Below, piece after piece: positions 42,280-50,640 of a stretch of 64,000 bases of DNA (within the stretch, counting starts at the first letter, position 1; the number at the start of each line of letters is the position of its first letter). This DNA is from Shewanella vesiculosa (GTDB lineage: Bacteria; Pseudomonadota; Gammaproteobacteria; Enterobacterales; Shewanellaceae): contig NZ_CP073588.1 of assembly GCF_021560015.1 (NCBI RefSeq), forward strand, positions 2,170,001 to 2,234,000, in the 5' to 3' direction. The notes under the pieces are model-generated. The model made no database searches. It saw nothing but the letters and a program-made list of their open reading frames with translations, and was not told the DNA's origin. Position numbers and translations under genes: made by a program.

Positions 42280-44142
42280 TTATTGATTAAGCCGATTGAC
42301 ACCCGGCGCTAACGCTTGGGAAAGTACACTCGCGGTTTTAAGCATTTGCACAAATTCATGGCGATAACCAAAATGGTCTTGGCCCATAGCTGACTCTGCA
42401 AGGGTAATTAACTTAGTATAATCAGTATCGTGGACATAATCATTATGATTAAGTAATTGGCCAAATCCGGCGACGGCGGCAGCAAAGCGAAAATCATCAC
42501 TGGCTTGGTGTAAATGTGTTAACTGCTGATCACGGCTGATCGAATAAGTTATTAATTGGCTAGCTTGTTCGCCAATAGCTTTATAGCGCAACTTTAAAAA
42601 TGCCACTTCATTCACAGTACTTAACTGCCCGCTTCGACTTTCATTAGTGTCTTTAGCCCCACTAACCGACTCAGACTGGCTCTGAGCATAACGCAGTGGA
42701 TCAACTAAGCGCTGATGGCTGTCGTTATAACGCAGTTCATATAAAGCAGTCACAGTATGCCCCGCACCAATTTCGCCAGCATCGACGGCATCATTGTTAA
42801 AGTCGCTGCGATTTAACATGCGATTCTCATAACCAATTAAGCGATATTCTGACACGACAGCAGGATTAAACTCGATTTGTATTTTGACATCATGAGCAAT
42901 GGTTAGCAGGGTGGCATGAAGTTGGTCAACAAGGACTTTTCTGGCCTCATTGAGGGTATCAATATAGGCATACTGACCATTGGCTTTGTTTGATAATTGC
43001 TCTAACAAATGGTCGTTATAACTGGCAGTGCCGGAGCCTAGACCAAAACCTAGGGTTGATAAGCCAATCCCCTTTTTGCTTTGACTGGCAACGTAATCAA
43101 CTAATTGTTGATGATCTGTCATACCGAGGTTGAAGTCACCATCTGTGGCCAAAATAACGCGGTTACTGCCGTTTTCGATAAAGTGCTTTTGTGCTATTTG
43201 ATACGCCAGCTGAATCCCTTGGCTACCGTTAGTGCCGCCTTGCGCACTTAACTGACTGAGTGCGATGTTAATCGCGCTAAAGTCATTACCAGCGACACCG
43301 TCTAACACCACACCACTGGCTCCCGCATACACCACAATCGACACTTTATCTTGCGCCGATAACTGCTGACTGAGCATCAGCAGTGCTTGTTTCAATAAGG
43401 GCAATTTATCGTTAGATGACATTGAACCAGACACGTCCAGAAGTAACACTAAATTGCTGGCTCCGAGCTTGTCGGGCGCAATGTCATAACCTTTAATACC
43501 AATCCGCAGTAACTGAGTATCTTGATTATAAGGTGAAGGAGCAAGCTCTGTTGTCACACTAAATGGCGTATTCTCTCTTGTTGGTGCGGGATAATCATAA
43601 CTAAAATAATTAACCAGCTCTTCTACTCTGACGCTATTTTTAAGCGGCAACTGACCTTGATTAATCAATTTTCTCGTGGTGCTGTAACTGCCTGTATCAA
43701 CATCAATTGAAAAGGTTGATACAGGTGTTTCACCCGCAACCATATTGCCGTTTTGCACTACCGATGCAAACTTATCATTATTGCTTGGCAGCAATGTCAT
43801 GCTACGACTCGTGGCCTCCAAGGAAGTGACATTGCGATAACCAGCTGGATGATCAATGGCTTTTGTGCGTGTTAATTGCCGTTCTTCAGTGACAAGACTG
43901 GCTGCTTGTTGGTATGAAACTGGTGATGCATTATTCAAAGCCTGTATCTGCCCCTGTTTGCTTGACGCTTGCTGAAGTGATGATTCAACTTCAATCGTCG
44001 CATCTTGCGCCTTAGATTGAGAGCCTTCTTTAGGTTCTGGTGCGCAGCCACTAACAATCATGGCACTTATCGTTATGGTTAACACACTGTGCTGTAACCG
44101 CTTGCAGTGATAACTTAGGTTATGACTTATTTTAGTGTTCAT
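42280..44142 (-). CDS. VWA-domain lipoprotein (YfbK-like)
   Basis: A 620-residue lipoprotein: signal peptide with lipobox VSGC (Cys about 33), a linker, an N-terminal YfbK-type domain (FSIDVDTGSYSTTRKLINQGQLP), then a von Willebrand A domain with MIDAS motif DVSGSM and RVILATDGDFNLG, and a C-terminal DUF3520-like region (VAFLKLRYK). It is likely on the periplasmic face of a membrane and binds a protein partner through Mg2+. It is the first gene of the sigma/anti-sigma set, as in several marine gammaproteobacteria. Confidence 0.88.
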   Translation of the reverse strand: MNTKISHNLSYHCKRLQHSVLTITISAMIVSGCAPEPKEGSQSKAQDATIEVESSLQQASSKQGQIQALNNASPVSYQQAASLVTEERQLTRTKAIDHPAGYRNVTSLEATSRSMTLLPSNNDKFASVVQNGNMVAGETPVSTFSIDVDTGSYSTTRKLINQGQLPLKNSVRVEELVNYFSYDYPAPTRENTPFSVTTELAPSPYNQDTQLLRIGIKGYDIAPDKLGASNLVLLLDVSGSMSSNDKLPLLKQALLMLSQQLSAQDKVSIVVYAGASGVVLDGVAGNDFSAINIALSQLSAQGGTNGSQGIQLAYQIAQKHFIENGSNRVILATDGDFNLGMTDHQQLVDYVASQSKKGIGLSTLGFGLGSGTASYNDHLLEQLSNKANGQYAYIDTLNEARKVLVDQLHATLLTIAHDVKIQIEFNPAVVSEYRLIGYENRMLNRSDFNNDAVDAGEIGAGHTVTALYELRYNDSHQRLVDPLRYAQSQSESVSGAKDTNESRSGQLSTVNEVAFLKLRYKAIGEQASQLITYSISRDQQLTHLHQASDDFRFAAAVAGFGQLLNHNDYVHDTDYTKLITLAESAMGQDHFGYRHEFVQMLKTASVLSQALAPGVNRLNQ

Positions 44143-44545
44143 GCTGTTTCCCTCATCATTTTGCTTTTATTAAGCGATTTTCATCAACTCATTGGTGATC
44201 ACTCGATTGGCTATAAGCCGATTGGCGATAATCAAACAAGATGGCGTTTGCGACTAATAACGACGAGATAAGTAAAAAGGGTTATTTAAATGATCATTTC
44301 GTCGCGATTGAAACCAGCACCAATAAAAATCTGAGCGAGTGATAACTTGGATGTTCCAGCTTAGTTTTCGTATTTAGAAACTGAGTGTTAGCCTCATAAA
44401 ACACTGAATTGCAGCCAACAGAGCACGGCTTATGCTATTATCTAGCACCTTTTTTATCGCCTTAATATTGACGTTAATCGCCGCGGTATCCTGATGAGCG
44501 AATTAACTAAATATACTAATAGAATAAGTACGTTAAGGAGTTAAC
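44143..44545. other. Divergent promoter region, VWA lipoprotein / purE
   Basis: No ORF. CGATTGGC occurs twice near 44205-44227. I saw no PurR box (ACGCAAACGTTTGCGT-like) before purE. Confidence 0.4.
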
Positions 44546-45037
44546 ATGCAAGCCCTAGTTGCTGTTGTAATGGGTTCGAAAAGTGATTGGCCTACGATGG
44601 AAGCCGCCGCTGAAATTATGGATAAGTTACAAGTGCCTTACCATGTTGAAGTCGTTTCAGCTCACAGAACACCTGACAAGCTAATGGAATTTGCAAGTTC
44701 CGCTGCCAATAAAGGCTATAAAGTCATTATTGGTGGCGCAGGTGGTGCAGCCCATTTACCTGGCATGATCGCCTCTAAAACTCGTTTGCCTGTGCTGGGT
44801 GTCCCAGTACAAAGCAAAGCACTATCTGGCATGGACAGTCTATTGTCTATTGTACAGATGCCTAAAGGGATTGCCGTTGGCACCTTGGCTATCGGTACTG
44901 CTGGTGCATTTAACGCCGGTTTATTAGCCAGTCAAATTTTGGCGATTAGCGATGCCGCTTTAGCTGAACGTTTAGAAGCATTTCGTGATGAGCAAACCCG
45001 CTCGGTCCTTGATAATCCCGATCCGAGAGAAGACTAA
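44546..45037 (+). CDS. purE: N5-CAIR mutase PurE
   Basis: A 163-residue enzyme that converts N5-carboxyaminoimidazole ribonucleotide to CAIR in purine synthesis. Conserved blocks: [23 protein letters not shown], and the nucleotide loop [14 protein letters not shown]. The ATG follows TAAGGAGTTAAC, a strong ribosome site. Its stop shares one base with the purK start (TAATG). Confidence 0.96.
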   Translation: MQALVAVVMGSKSDWPTMEAAAEIMDKLQVPYHVEVVSAHRTPDKLMEFASSAANKGYKVIIGGAGGAAHLPGMIASKTRLPVLGVPVQSKALSGMDSLLSIVQMPKGIAVGTLAIGTAGAFNAGLLASQILAISDAALAERLEAFRDEQTRSVLDNPDPRED

Positions 45038-46122
45038 TGACTTTGCCAAAAAATCTTTGGGTATTGGGTGACGGTCAATTAGGCGCCATGCTCAGTCATG
45101 CTGGCCAGCCGTTAGGCATTAATGTGCGTCCAGTTGACATTATGACGCCATCAGATGCGCAATTACCGCTAGAAGCTGATGACATCATTACCGCTGAACG
45201 CGAGCAATGGCCAGAGTCACAGCTCAGTTTACAACTCAGCCAACACCCACATTTTATTAATGGTCCAGTATTTGGTCGTTTAGCGGATCGCTTTACTCAA
45301 AAAAGTCTGCTCGATGAATTAGCTGTCGCCACATCACCTTGGCAATTAGTCGATGACAATACCAGCACCGAAGCCCTGCATAAGGCTTATGGTGAGCGGG
45401 TATTATTAAAACGTCGCACCGGCGGTTATGACGGTAAAGGCCAACATTGGTTAAAACAGGCAGAATCGACAACCATCCCTGCCGATTGGCGCAACGAAGC
45501 AATTGCCGAACAAGCGATTAACTTCGATGAAGAAGTGTCGATAGTTGGTGTTCGCACTCAAGATGGCCGCTGTTTGTTCTACCCACTAACACTTAACTTG
45601 CACCAAGACGGTATTTTAATGGCCTCTATCGCGCCATTAAGCCGCTTAGCACCTTTGCAAGCTGAAGCGGAAGACATGCTAAGCAAGGTCATGCATGGTC
45701 TTGAATACGTCGGTGTAATGGCAATGGAATGTTTCCGTGTTGGTGAACACTTAATGGTGAATGAGTTAGCACCGCGGGTGCATAATTCTGGCCATTGGAC
45801 CCAAGCGGGTTGTCATATCAATCAGTTTGAATTGCATTTACGGGCTTTATGTAACTTACCTTTGCATCAGCCACAAGTGAATTTTCAATGCGTGATGGTA
45901 AACCTTATCGGCGTTGATAAAGACGATCGCTGGTTAAGCCTGCCTAATGCGGAGCTGTTTTGGTATAACAAAGACGTTCGCGTGGGGCGCAAAGTGGGTC
46001 ATTTGAATCTGTCTGTGCATAATAACCCTATGCTGACTGACAGTATCAATCAGCTTAAAACGTGGATGCCACAACAGTATCAAGCACCATTAGATTGGAT
46101 TTTAGCTGAGTTTGCCAAGTAA
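45037..46122 (+). CDS. purK: N5-CAIR synthetase PurK
   Basis: A 361-residue ATP-grasp enzyme that carboxylates AIR with bicarbonate and ATP to give N5-CAIR, the substrate of PurE. Features include GDGQLGAMLSHAGQPLGI at the N-terminus, LKRRTGGYDGKGQ in the ATP-grasp loop, and NELAPRVHNSGHWT at the metal site. It overlaps purE by one base and forms a purEK operon ended by a strong terminator. Confidence 0.96.
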   Translation: MTLPKNLWVLGDGQLGAMLSHAGQPLGINVRPVDIMTPSDAQLPLEADDIITAEREQWPESQLSLQLSQHPHFINGPVFGRLADRFTQKSLLDELAVATSPWQLVDDNTSTEALHKAYGERVLLKRRTGGYDGKGQHWLKQAESTTIPADWRNEAIAEQAINFDEEVSIVGVRTQDGRCLFYPLTLNLHQDGILMASIAPLSRLAPLQAEAEDMLSKVMHGLEYVGVMAMECFRVGEHLMVNELAPRVHNSGHWTQAGCHINQFELHLRALCNLPLHQPQVNFQCVMVNLIGVDKDDRWLSLPNAELFWYNKDVRVGRKVGHLNLSVHNNPMLTDSINQLKTWMPQQYQAPLDWILAEFAK

Positions 46123-46170
46123 ACTTTGCCCGGTCAATTTGCCAAGCGCTTGGCAATAAACACGTTAATC

Positions 46171-46194
46171 AAAAAGGAGCCTAGGCTCCTTTTT
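46171..46194. terminator. Terminator of purEK
   Basis: AAAAAGGAGC and GCTCCTTTTT with a CTAG loop; also serves the converging chemotaxis gene. A 14-bp palindrome, GCCAAGCGCTTGGC, lies just upstream at 46141-46154. Confidence 0.88.
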
Positions 46195-46223
46195 GTGTCA
46201 GGTTTTTTTAGCGGCAAACACAA

Positions 46224-47402
46224 CTACACGCACACTCGGGTTAACTCTTGATCAAGCTTGTTAGCGGTGACTTTTTGCTGTTGTGCCCGCTCGGCAATCA
46301 CAGTTAAATGGTCATGAACATCTTGGCTTAAACTCGACATTTTTGCCGCGCGTTGATTAATTGAATTAGTCGATGCTTGCTGGCCCAAAATACTATCAGC
46401 AATGTTGCTAGCGACACTATCAAGCTGGGTAAATACCACTTCAATATTATCAAATGCTTGAGTGACTCGCTGGCATTGTTGCAGGCCGACTTGACTTATC
46501 TGCTGGCTTTTACTGATGCCATTAACCGCATTATTAGCTTTAATTTGCAGTGCTTCCACTATGGTTTGTATCTCGACGGTGGACTCTTGGGTGCGCGAGG
46601 CTAATGCACGCACTTCGTCGGCAACCACAGCAAAACCTCGGCCTTGCTCACCCGCACGAGCGGCTTCGATAGCGGCATTAAGTGCCAATAAGTTAGTTTG
46701 CTCTGCAATACTTTTAATCACCTCAAGTACGCTACCAATTTTCTGACTGTCTTTATTGAGTAGATCTAAGTCGTTCACCATAACGTCAATGCCATTGGTG
46801 AAATCAGTCATACTTTGGTGATTGGCGATGGCGTCTTGATTACCAGACTGTAATAACTGGGTCAGGTTAACTGAGGTCGATTTAAGTTCATCAGCACTTA
46901 AGGATAAGTCATCTGCGGTTTGAGTAATGGCGTTTAAAGATAAGGTGATATGTTCGTTCTCACCATGACTATTGCTAATCGACTGCTCGGCTAAACTCAT
47001 TCGCTCAGTGAGTACCTGTGAGCCATGGTGAAAAGTTTGTACATCTTGTCTAATCTCAGCTAAAACGACTTTTAAGCCTTCAATAAAGGCACTGAACTGG
47101 TTAGTAATGTGACCGAGTTGATCATCAATCGGATCGACTAGGCGCTTCTGTGGTGCGGTTTCAGTACTCACGACCAAGGCTAAATAATCTTGAAGTGCCG
47201 CTAAACGCTGGTTAATCGCTTGATTAAATAACAACCAGCCAAGCCCTGACTGGATCGCTAAAGTGCACCCTAGCAAGATTAACACCGTAGATTGATCAAC
47301 TGGCGCTGACATAAAAAAAATCGCCAACATTGCTAGCATCAGGCATAACGCCGGAAGTAGCACCACTTTTAACTGCAATTTATTATTATTTTGGGTTTGC
47401 AT
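46224..47402 (-). CDS. Methyl-accepting chemotaxis protein with minimal periplasmic loop
   Basis: A 392-residue transducer. Two membrane segments (about residues 11-31 and 38-60) are separated by only a few residues, so there is no periplasmic sensing domain. After a short HAMP-like linker, the signalling domain carries the conserved hairpin [32 protein letters not shown]. It would couple to CheW/CheA. Sensing must be through the membrane, the short cytoplasmic region or a partner. No C-terminal CheR-tethering pentapeptide is visible. Confidence 0.92.
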   Translation of the reverse strand: MQTQNNNKLQLKVVLLPALCLMLAMLAIFFMSAPVDQSTVLILLGCTLAIQSGLGWLLFNQAINQRLAALQDYLALVVSTETAPQKRLVDPIDDQLGHITNQFSAFIEGLKVVLAEIRQDVQTFHHGSQVLTERMSLAEQSISNSHGENEHITLSLNAITQTADDLSLSADELKSTSVNLTQLLQSGNQDAIANHQSMTDFTNGIDVMVNDLDLLNKDSQKIGSVLEVIKSIAEQTNLLALNAAIEAARAGEQGRGFAVVADEVRALASRTQESTVEIQTIVEALQIKANNAVNGISKSQQISQVGLQQCQRVTQAFDNIEVVFTQLDSVASNIADSILGQQASTNSINQRAAKMSSLSQDVHDHLTVIAERAQQQKVTANKLDQELTRVCV

Positions 47403-47554
47403 ATTGGGATCCGCAATATCGTTGACAACATTTTACACAATGCAGGATATTGACGATTTAACAAAATGTAAACACAACTATTACAATCGAGTGTATTTAA
47501 GGAGTAAGTGGATGTTTTACGCACAATAAATAGCCTCACAAGGAGGCTATATGG

Positions 47555-48172
47555 TTAATCAAAAAATAATCGCCACAACCATGACGAATCTAAATTCTCT
47601 TTGCATTGATGATATTGCGCAGCATAACGTTTTGAACGTTGATCGACTTTATTCGCTACCGGGACTAACCATTTTTTGGCTTTATAGCTGCCACGTTTAT
47701 AACCGCCCCAGCCTTCATGGTAATTTAAGTATTGGTTTTTAGCATCCCATTTGGATACACCATTAATTTTATTTGTTTTGTAGATAAACCAACCCATAAA
47801 ATCCATCGCATCGTCAAAGTCGCTGCGGCTAGACCAACTGTTACCTGTTTCACGAACATAATCGTTCCAAGTCATGGTTTTGGCTTGCGCATATCCATAA
47901 GCGTCACTGGCACGTCCTGTGGGGATAAAACCTAAAAAGTATTCCATTGGTGGTGCAGCATTATGCTTGAAAGAACTTTCTTGATACATCATCGCTAAAG
48001 GAACATGTACAGGCACGCCCCATTTTTCACGTGTATTAACCGCTGCGTCATACCACGAACGATGTTCTTTAAAAATAGAACATAAATTATCAGGCTCTTT
48101 TGGAGGCGAAGTGGCACAGCCCGCTAATGACAGAGATAAAACAACGCTAACGATACCTAAAAAACACTTCAT
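47555..48172 (-). CDS. Transglycosylase-like lipoprotein
   Basis: A 205-residue lipoprotein: lipobox LAGC (Cys 19) after MKCFLGIVSVVLSLS. The body has the lysozyme-fold SLT pattern, with the catalytic Glu in MMYQESSFKHNA and the AYGYAQAKTMTWNDYV block, plus YLNYHEGWGGYKRGSY. It probably trims peptidoglycan from the outer-membrane side. It is a single gene with its own promoter region; the neighbouring lipoprotein gene is not coupled to it. Confidence 0.85.
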   Translation of the reverse strand: MKCFLGIVSVVLSLSLAGCATSPPKEPDNLCSIFKEHRSWYDAAVNTREKWGVPVHVPLAMMYQESSFKHNAAPPMEYFLGFIPTGRASDAYGYAQAKTMTWNDYVRETGNSWSSRSDFDDAMDFMGWFIYKTNKINGVSKWDAKNQYLNYHEGWGGYKRGSYKAKKWLVPVANKVDQRSKRYAAQYHQCKENLDSSWLWRLFFD

Positions 48173-48246
48173 AACACCTCTACCAGCACCTAAGATATTG
48201 ATTCTGGATTTAGTTTTACATCAATTAAAAATCAATGCAATTATGC

Positions 48247-48681
48247 TTAGCGTTTCATTTCACATTGATGGAATTCGGTTTGCCAAACTATTGGCTGCCA
48301 ATAGCCTTGATTTTGACCAATATAGATTTTATCGGTATTGAATTTAGCCGCTATATGGTATTGCTGCTCGGCAACGACATTAACCGAAAGCATTTTTACC
48401 TTACGAGCTGATAATGACACTTTCAAATCTGGTGAGTTAATCAGTTCTGCCACAGTAAATGTATGTTCGCCTGGCGATAATAGATAATTCGGTCTTGAAA
48501 TAACTGGCTCGCCGTCTAAATGAGTGACCACGACACGATATAAATTAGCACTGTTGTCGGGCTCTACATAGCTCGACACAGTACCACATTCAACCATATC
48601 ATCTGGCGATGAGGCACAGCCCTGAATAGCCAATGCCGCGCCCGCAACCAGCAGTGCTCGCCAAGATGAATAAAATTGCAT
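48247..48681 (-). CDS. Small lipoprotein of unknown function
   Basis: A 144-residue lipoprotein: signal peptide with lipobox IQGC (Cys about 22), then a beta-rich body (YRVVVTHLDGEPV, LLSPGEHTFTVAELI, VNVVAEQQYHIAAKFN) of a PEGA-like or transthyretin-like type. It contains CGTVSSYV and a C-terminal Cys (EFHQCEMKR) that could form a disulfide. It starts 3 bp after gshA on the same strand, so it is probably cotranscribed with it, but there is no known functional link. Confidence 0.7.
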   Translation of the reverse strand: MQFYSSWRALLVAGAALAIQGCASSPDDMVECGTVSSYVEPDNSANLYRVVVTHLDGEPVISRPNYLLSPGEHTFTVAELINSPDLKVSLSARKVKMLSVNVVAEQQYHIAAKFNTDKIYIGQNQGYWQPIVWQTEFHQCEMKR

Positions 48682-48684
48682 CGC

Positions 48685-50310
48685 TTATTTCGCCTCGAAA
48701 GTGCCAGCAGGAACAACATCATTAAAATAATTTTGTAAGAAAACCGCAAAATTATCTTGTGGTTGAGCCTCTAAACTTTGTAATTCAAGTAAAGATTTTT
48801 TCGCCTCATCCTCATAAGATTTTGTAATCTCATCACTTAATGGGTAATGGCTTAAAAACTCGTGGTAATCATTAGCCAATTGTTTAACCCACACGCCGTG
48901 GTCGGTACCTTTAAGGACGACCTCATTCATCACTCGACCTGATAACGTTTTGTTTGGGTTATCAATGGCTTCTGACCAAGTATTCAATGCAGTTTTGTAG
49001 GCATAGCTATCATCGCCGTCGAGCAGCTTAGCGATAGTGTCTAATTGTGCAAAGAGTTCATGCATCCATTGCGTTAATCCAATATTTTTGCCATTACGCT
49101 GTAGTTCAAGTCCTGGCTTACGGCCTTCTAATACGACGGCTTTTAAGTTAGCGGCAATTTCAGCCTCACCGACCTCATCAGTATTTTCAGAAGGAGATAA
49201 TAGGCAATACAACAAGAACAGATCAAGAAAACGCACTTGAGTGGCGTCTATACCAACTGGGCTAAATGGATTCACATCCAAAGCGCGCACTTCAATATAC
49301 TCAACCCCTGCACGCGATAAAGCTTGTGAAGGTTTCTCGCCTTTCTTGGTCACACGCTTAGCGCGTATGGGGGCGTAAAACTCATTTTCAATTTGTAATA
49401 TATTGCTGTTGAGTTGGCGATACTCTCCATCGACATTAATGCCGATTTTAGCAAAACTTTTCGAGGGCATCTTAATCGCAGCGCCCACACCCTCAAGGTA
49501 TTCAGGCAATGAGTTGTAACTAATATTCAGCGTGTCTTGTTCTTTATTGGTATAACCTAAATCACTCATGCGCAGTGACGTTGCATAAGGCAGATACAAG
49601 GTGCCTTTACCGGTTTTTTGAAACTCAAAATCGACATCTTGATCTTTAATAAACGAACTGCATAATGCCGGCGTCGAGCCAAACAAATACGGTAATACCC
49701 ACACTAAACGACGATAATTTCGAATAAGGCCGAAGTAGGATTCTGAGATAAAATCTTCAAGGCTAATATTTTTACTGCAACAAGCGCTGCCATTGCCATT
49801 AGCAATTTTGTCGTCATACAGGCGTTGCCATAACTCTTGCGACACAGAAAAATTAAAATGCACCCCGGAAATAATTTGCATTAACGCACCATAGCGATGG
49901 GTTAATCCTTTGCGGTATAGCGTTTTCATTTTTCCGTTATTGGAACTACCATAACGTGCAACCGGAATATCACTGACGTCACCGACGTAACATGGCATGC
50001 TGACAGGCCACAATTTTTGACCGTTTAAATTGCGCACACTATATGCATGGGTTTGGGTTAACCCATCTAATAACTCATCAACACTGTGGCTTACCGGCGT
50101 AATAAATTCTAATAAAGCTTCACTATAATCGGTAGTGATACGCGAATGAGTAAGAGCAGAACCAAGCGCTTTTGGGTGTTCGTCTTGTGCTAGATGGCCA
50201 TTTTCATCAATACGCAATGCTTCACGTTCAATACCACGTGACATGCCCAATAAAGCCTCACGGCCTTGAGTGTCGCTTAAGTGTTCGACTTTTTCATTGA
50301 AAGACTTCAA
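48685..50310 (-). CDS. gshA: Glutamate-cysteine ligase GshA
   Basis: A 541-residue gamma-glutamylcysteine synthetase of the proteobacterial type, which catalyses the first step of glutathione synthesis. Family blocks are GIEREALRIDENGHLAQDEHP, ITTDYSEALLEFITP, MPCYVGD, GVHFNFSVS and YIEVRALDVNPFSPVGID. Length and order match E. coli GshA. It is followed closely by the small lipoprotein gene. Confidence 0.95.
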   Translation of the reverse strand: MKSFNEKVEHLSDTQGREALLGMSRGIEREALRIDENGHLAQDEHPKALGSALTHSRITTDYSEALLEFITPVSHSVDELLDGLTQTHAYSVRNLNGQKLWPVSMPCYVGDVSDIPVARYGSSNNGKMKTLYRKGLTHRYGALMQIISGVHFNFSVSQELWQRLYDDKIANGNGSACCSKNISLEDFISESYFGLIRNYRRLVWVLPYLFGSTPALCSSFIKDQDVDFEFQKTGKGTLYLPYATSLRMSDLGYTNKEQDTLNISYNSLPEYLEGVGAAIKMPSKSFAKIGINVDGEYRQLNSNILQIENEFYAPIRAKRVTKKGEKPSQALSRAGVEYIEVRALDVNPFSPVGIDATQVRFLDLFLLYCLLSPSENTDEVGEAEIAANLKAVVLEGRKPGLELQRNGKNIGLTQWMHELFAQLDTIAKLLDGDDSYAYKTALNTWSEAIDNPNKTLSGRVMNEVVLKGTDHGVWVKQLANDYHEFLSHYPLSDEITKSYEDEAKKSLLELQSLEAQPQDNFAVFLQNYFNDVVPAGTFEAK

Positions 50311-50538
50311 TTTACTACTCTCTTTTATGGATTCGCATTGCGAGTAAACAGCTGGACCTGATAATAAACGAGATTATTACTGAAAACGCGAAAAAAGTGT
50401 AACTCAGTATAATTAGCGTGTTTATGAGGGTGAAATTAAAAACGGCAACACTCTATGTCACCGTTAATGGATCCTTAAACATTCTCTGCTATTCACTCAT
50501 TAACCGACACAGAATGATATTACGATTAAAGCATACGA

Positions 50539-50574
50539 TATAGCCCAACCTATTTTAAAATAGCTTGGGCTATA
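50539..50574. repeat. Near-perfect 36-bp palindrome
   Basis: TATAGCCCAA and TTGGGCTATA flank CTATTTTAAAATAG, itself a palindrome, so all but one pair of the 36 bp is symmetric. It lies in a 330-bp gene-free gap (50311-50640) downstream of the M16 peptidase gene. It may be its terminator or a cruciform-forming site; no T-run follows. Confidence 0.7.
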
Positions 50575-50640
50575 TCTATATAGGGTTAACATTAACTTAT
50601 TTCAAGGCGACTGTTAACCCTATTAGGAACAAGTGTTCAA

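Noticed and set aside
44400-44545. Purine riboswitch or PurR operator before purE
   Set aside because: No conserved purine aptamer core or PurR palindrome could be traced in this stretch.
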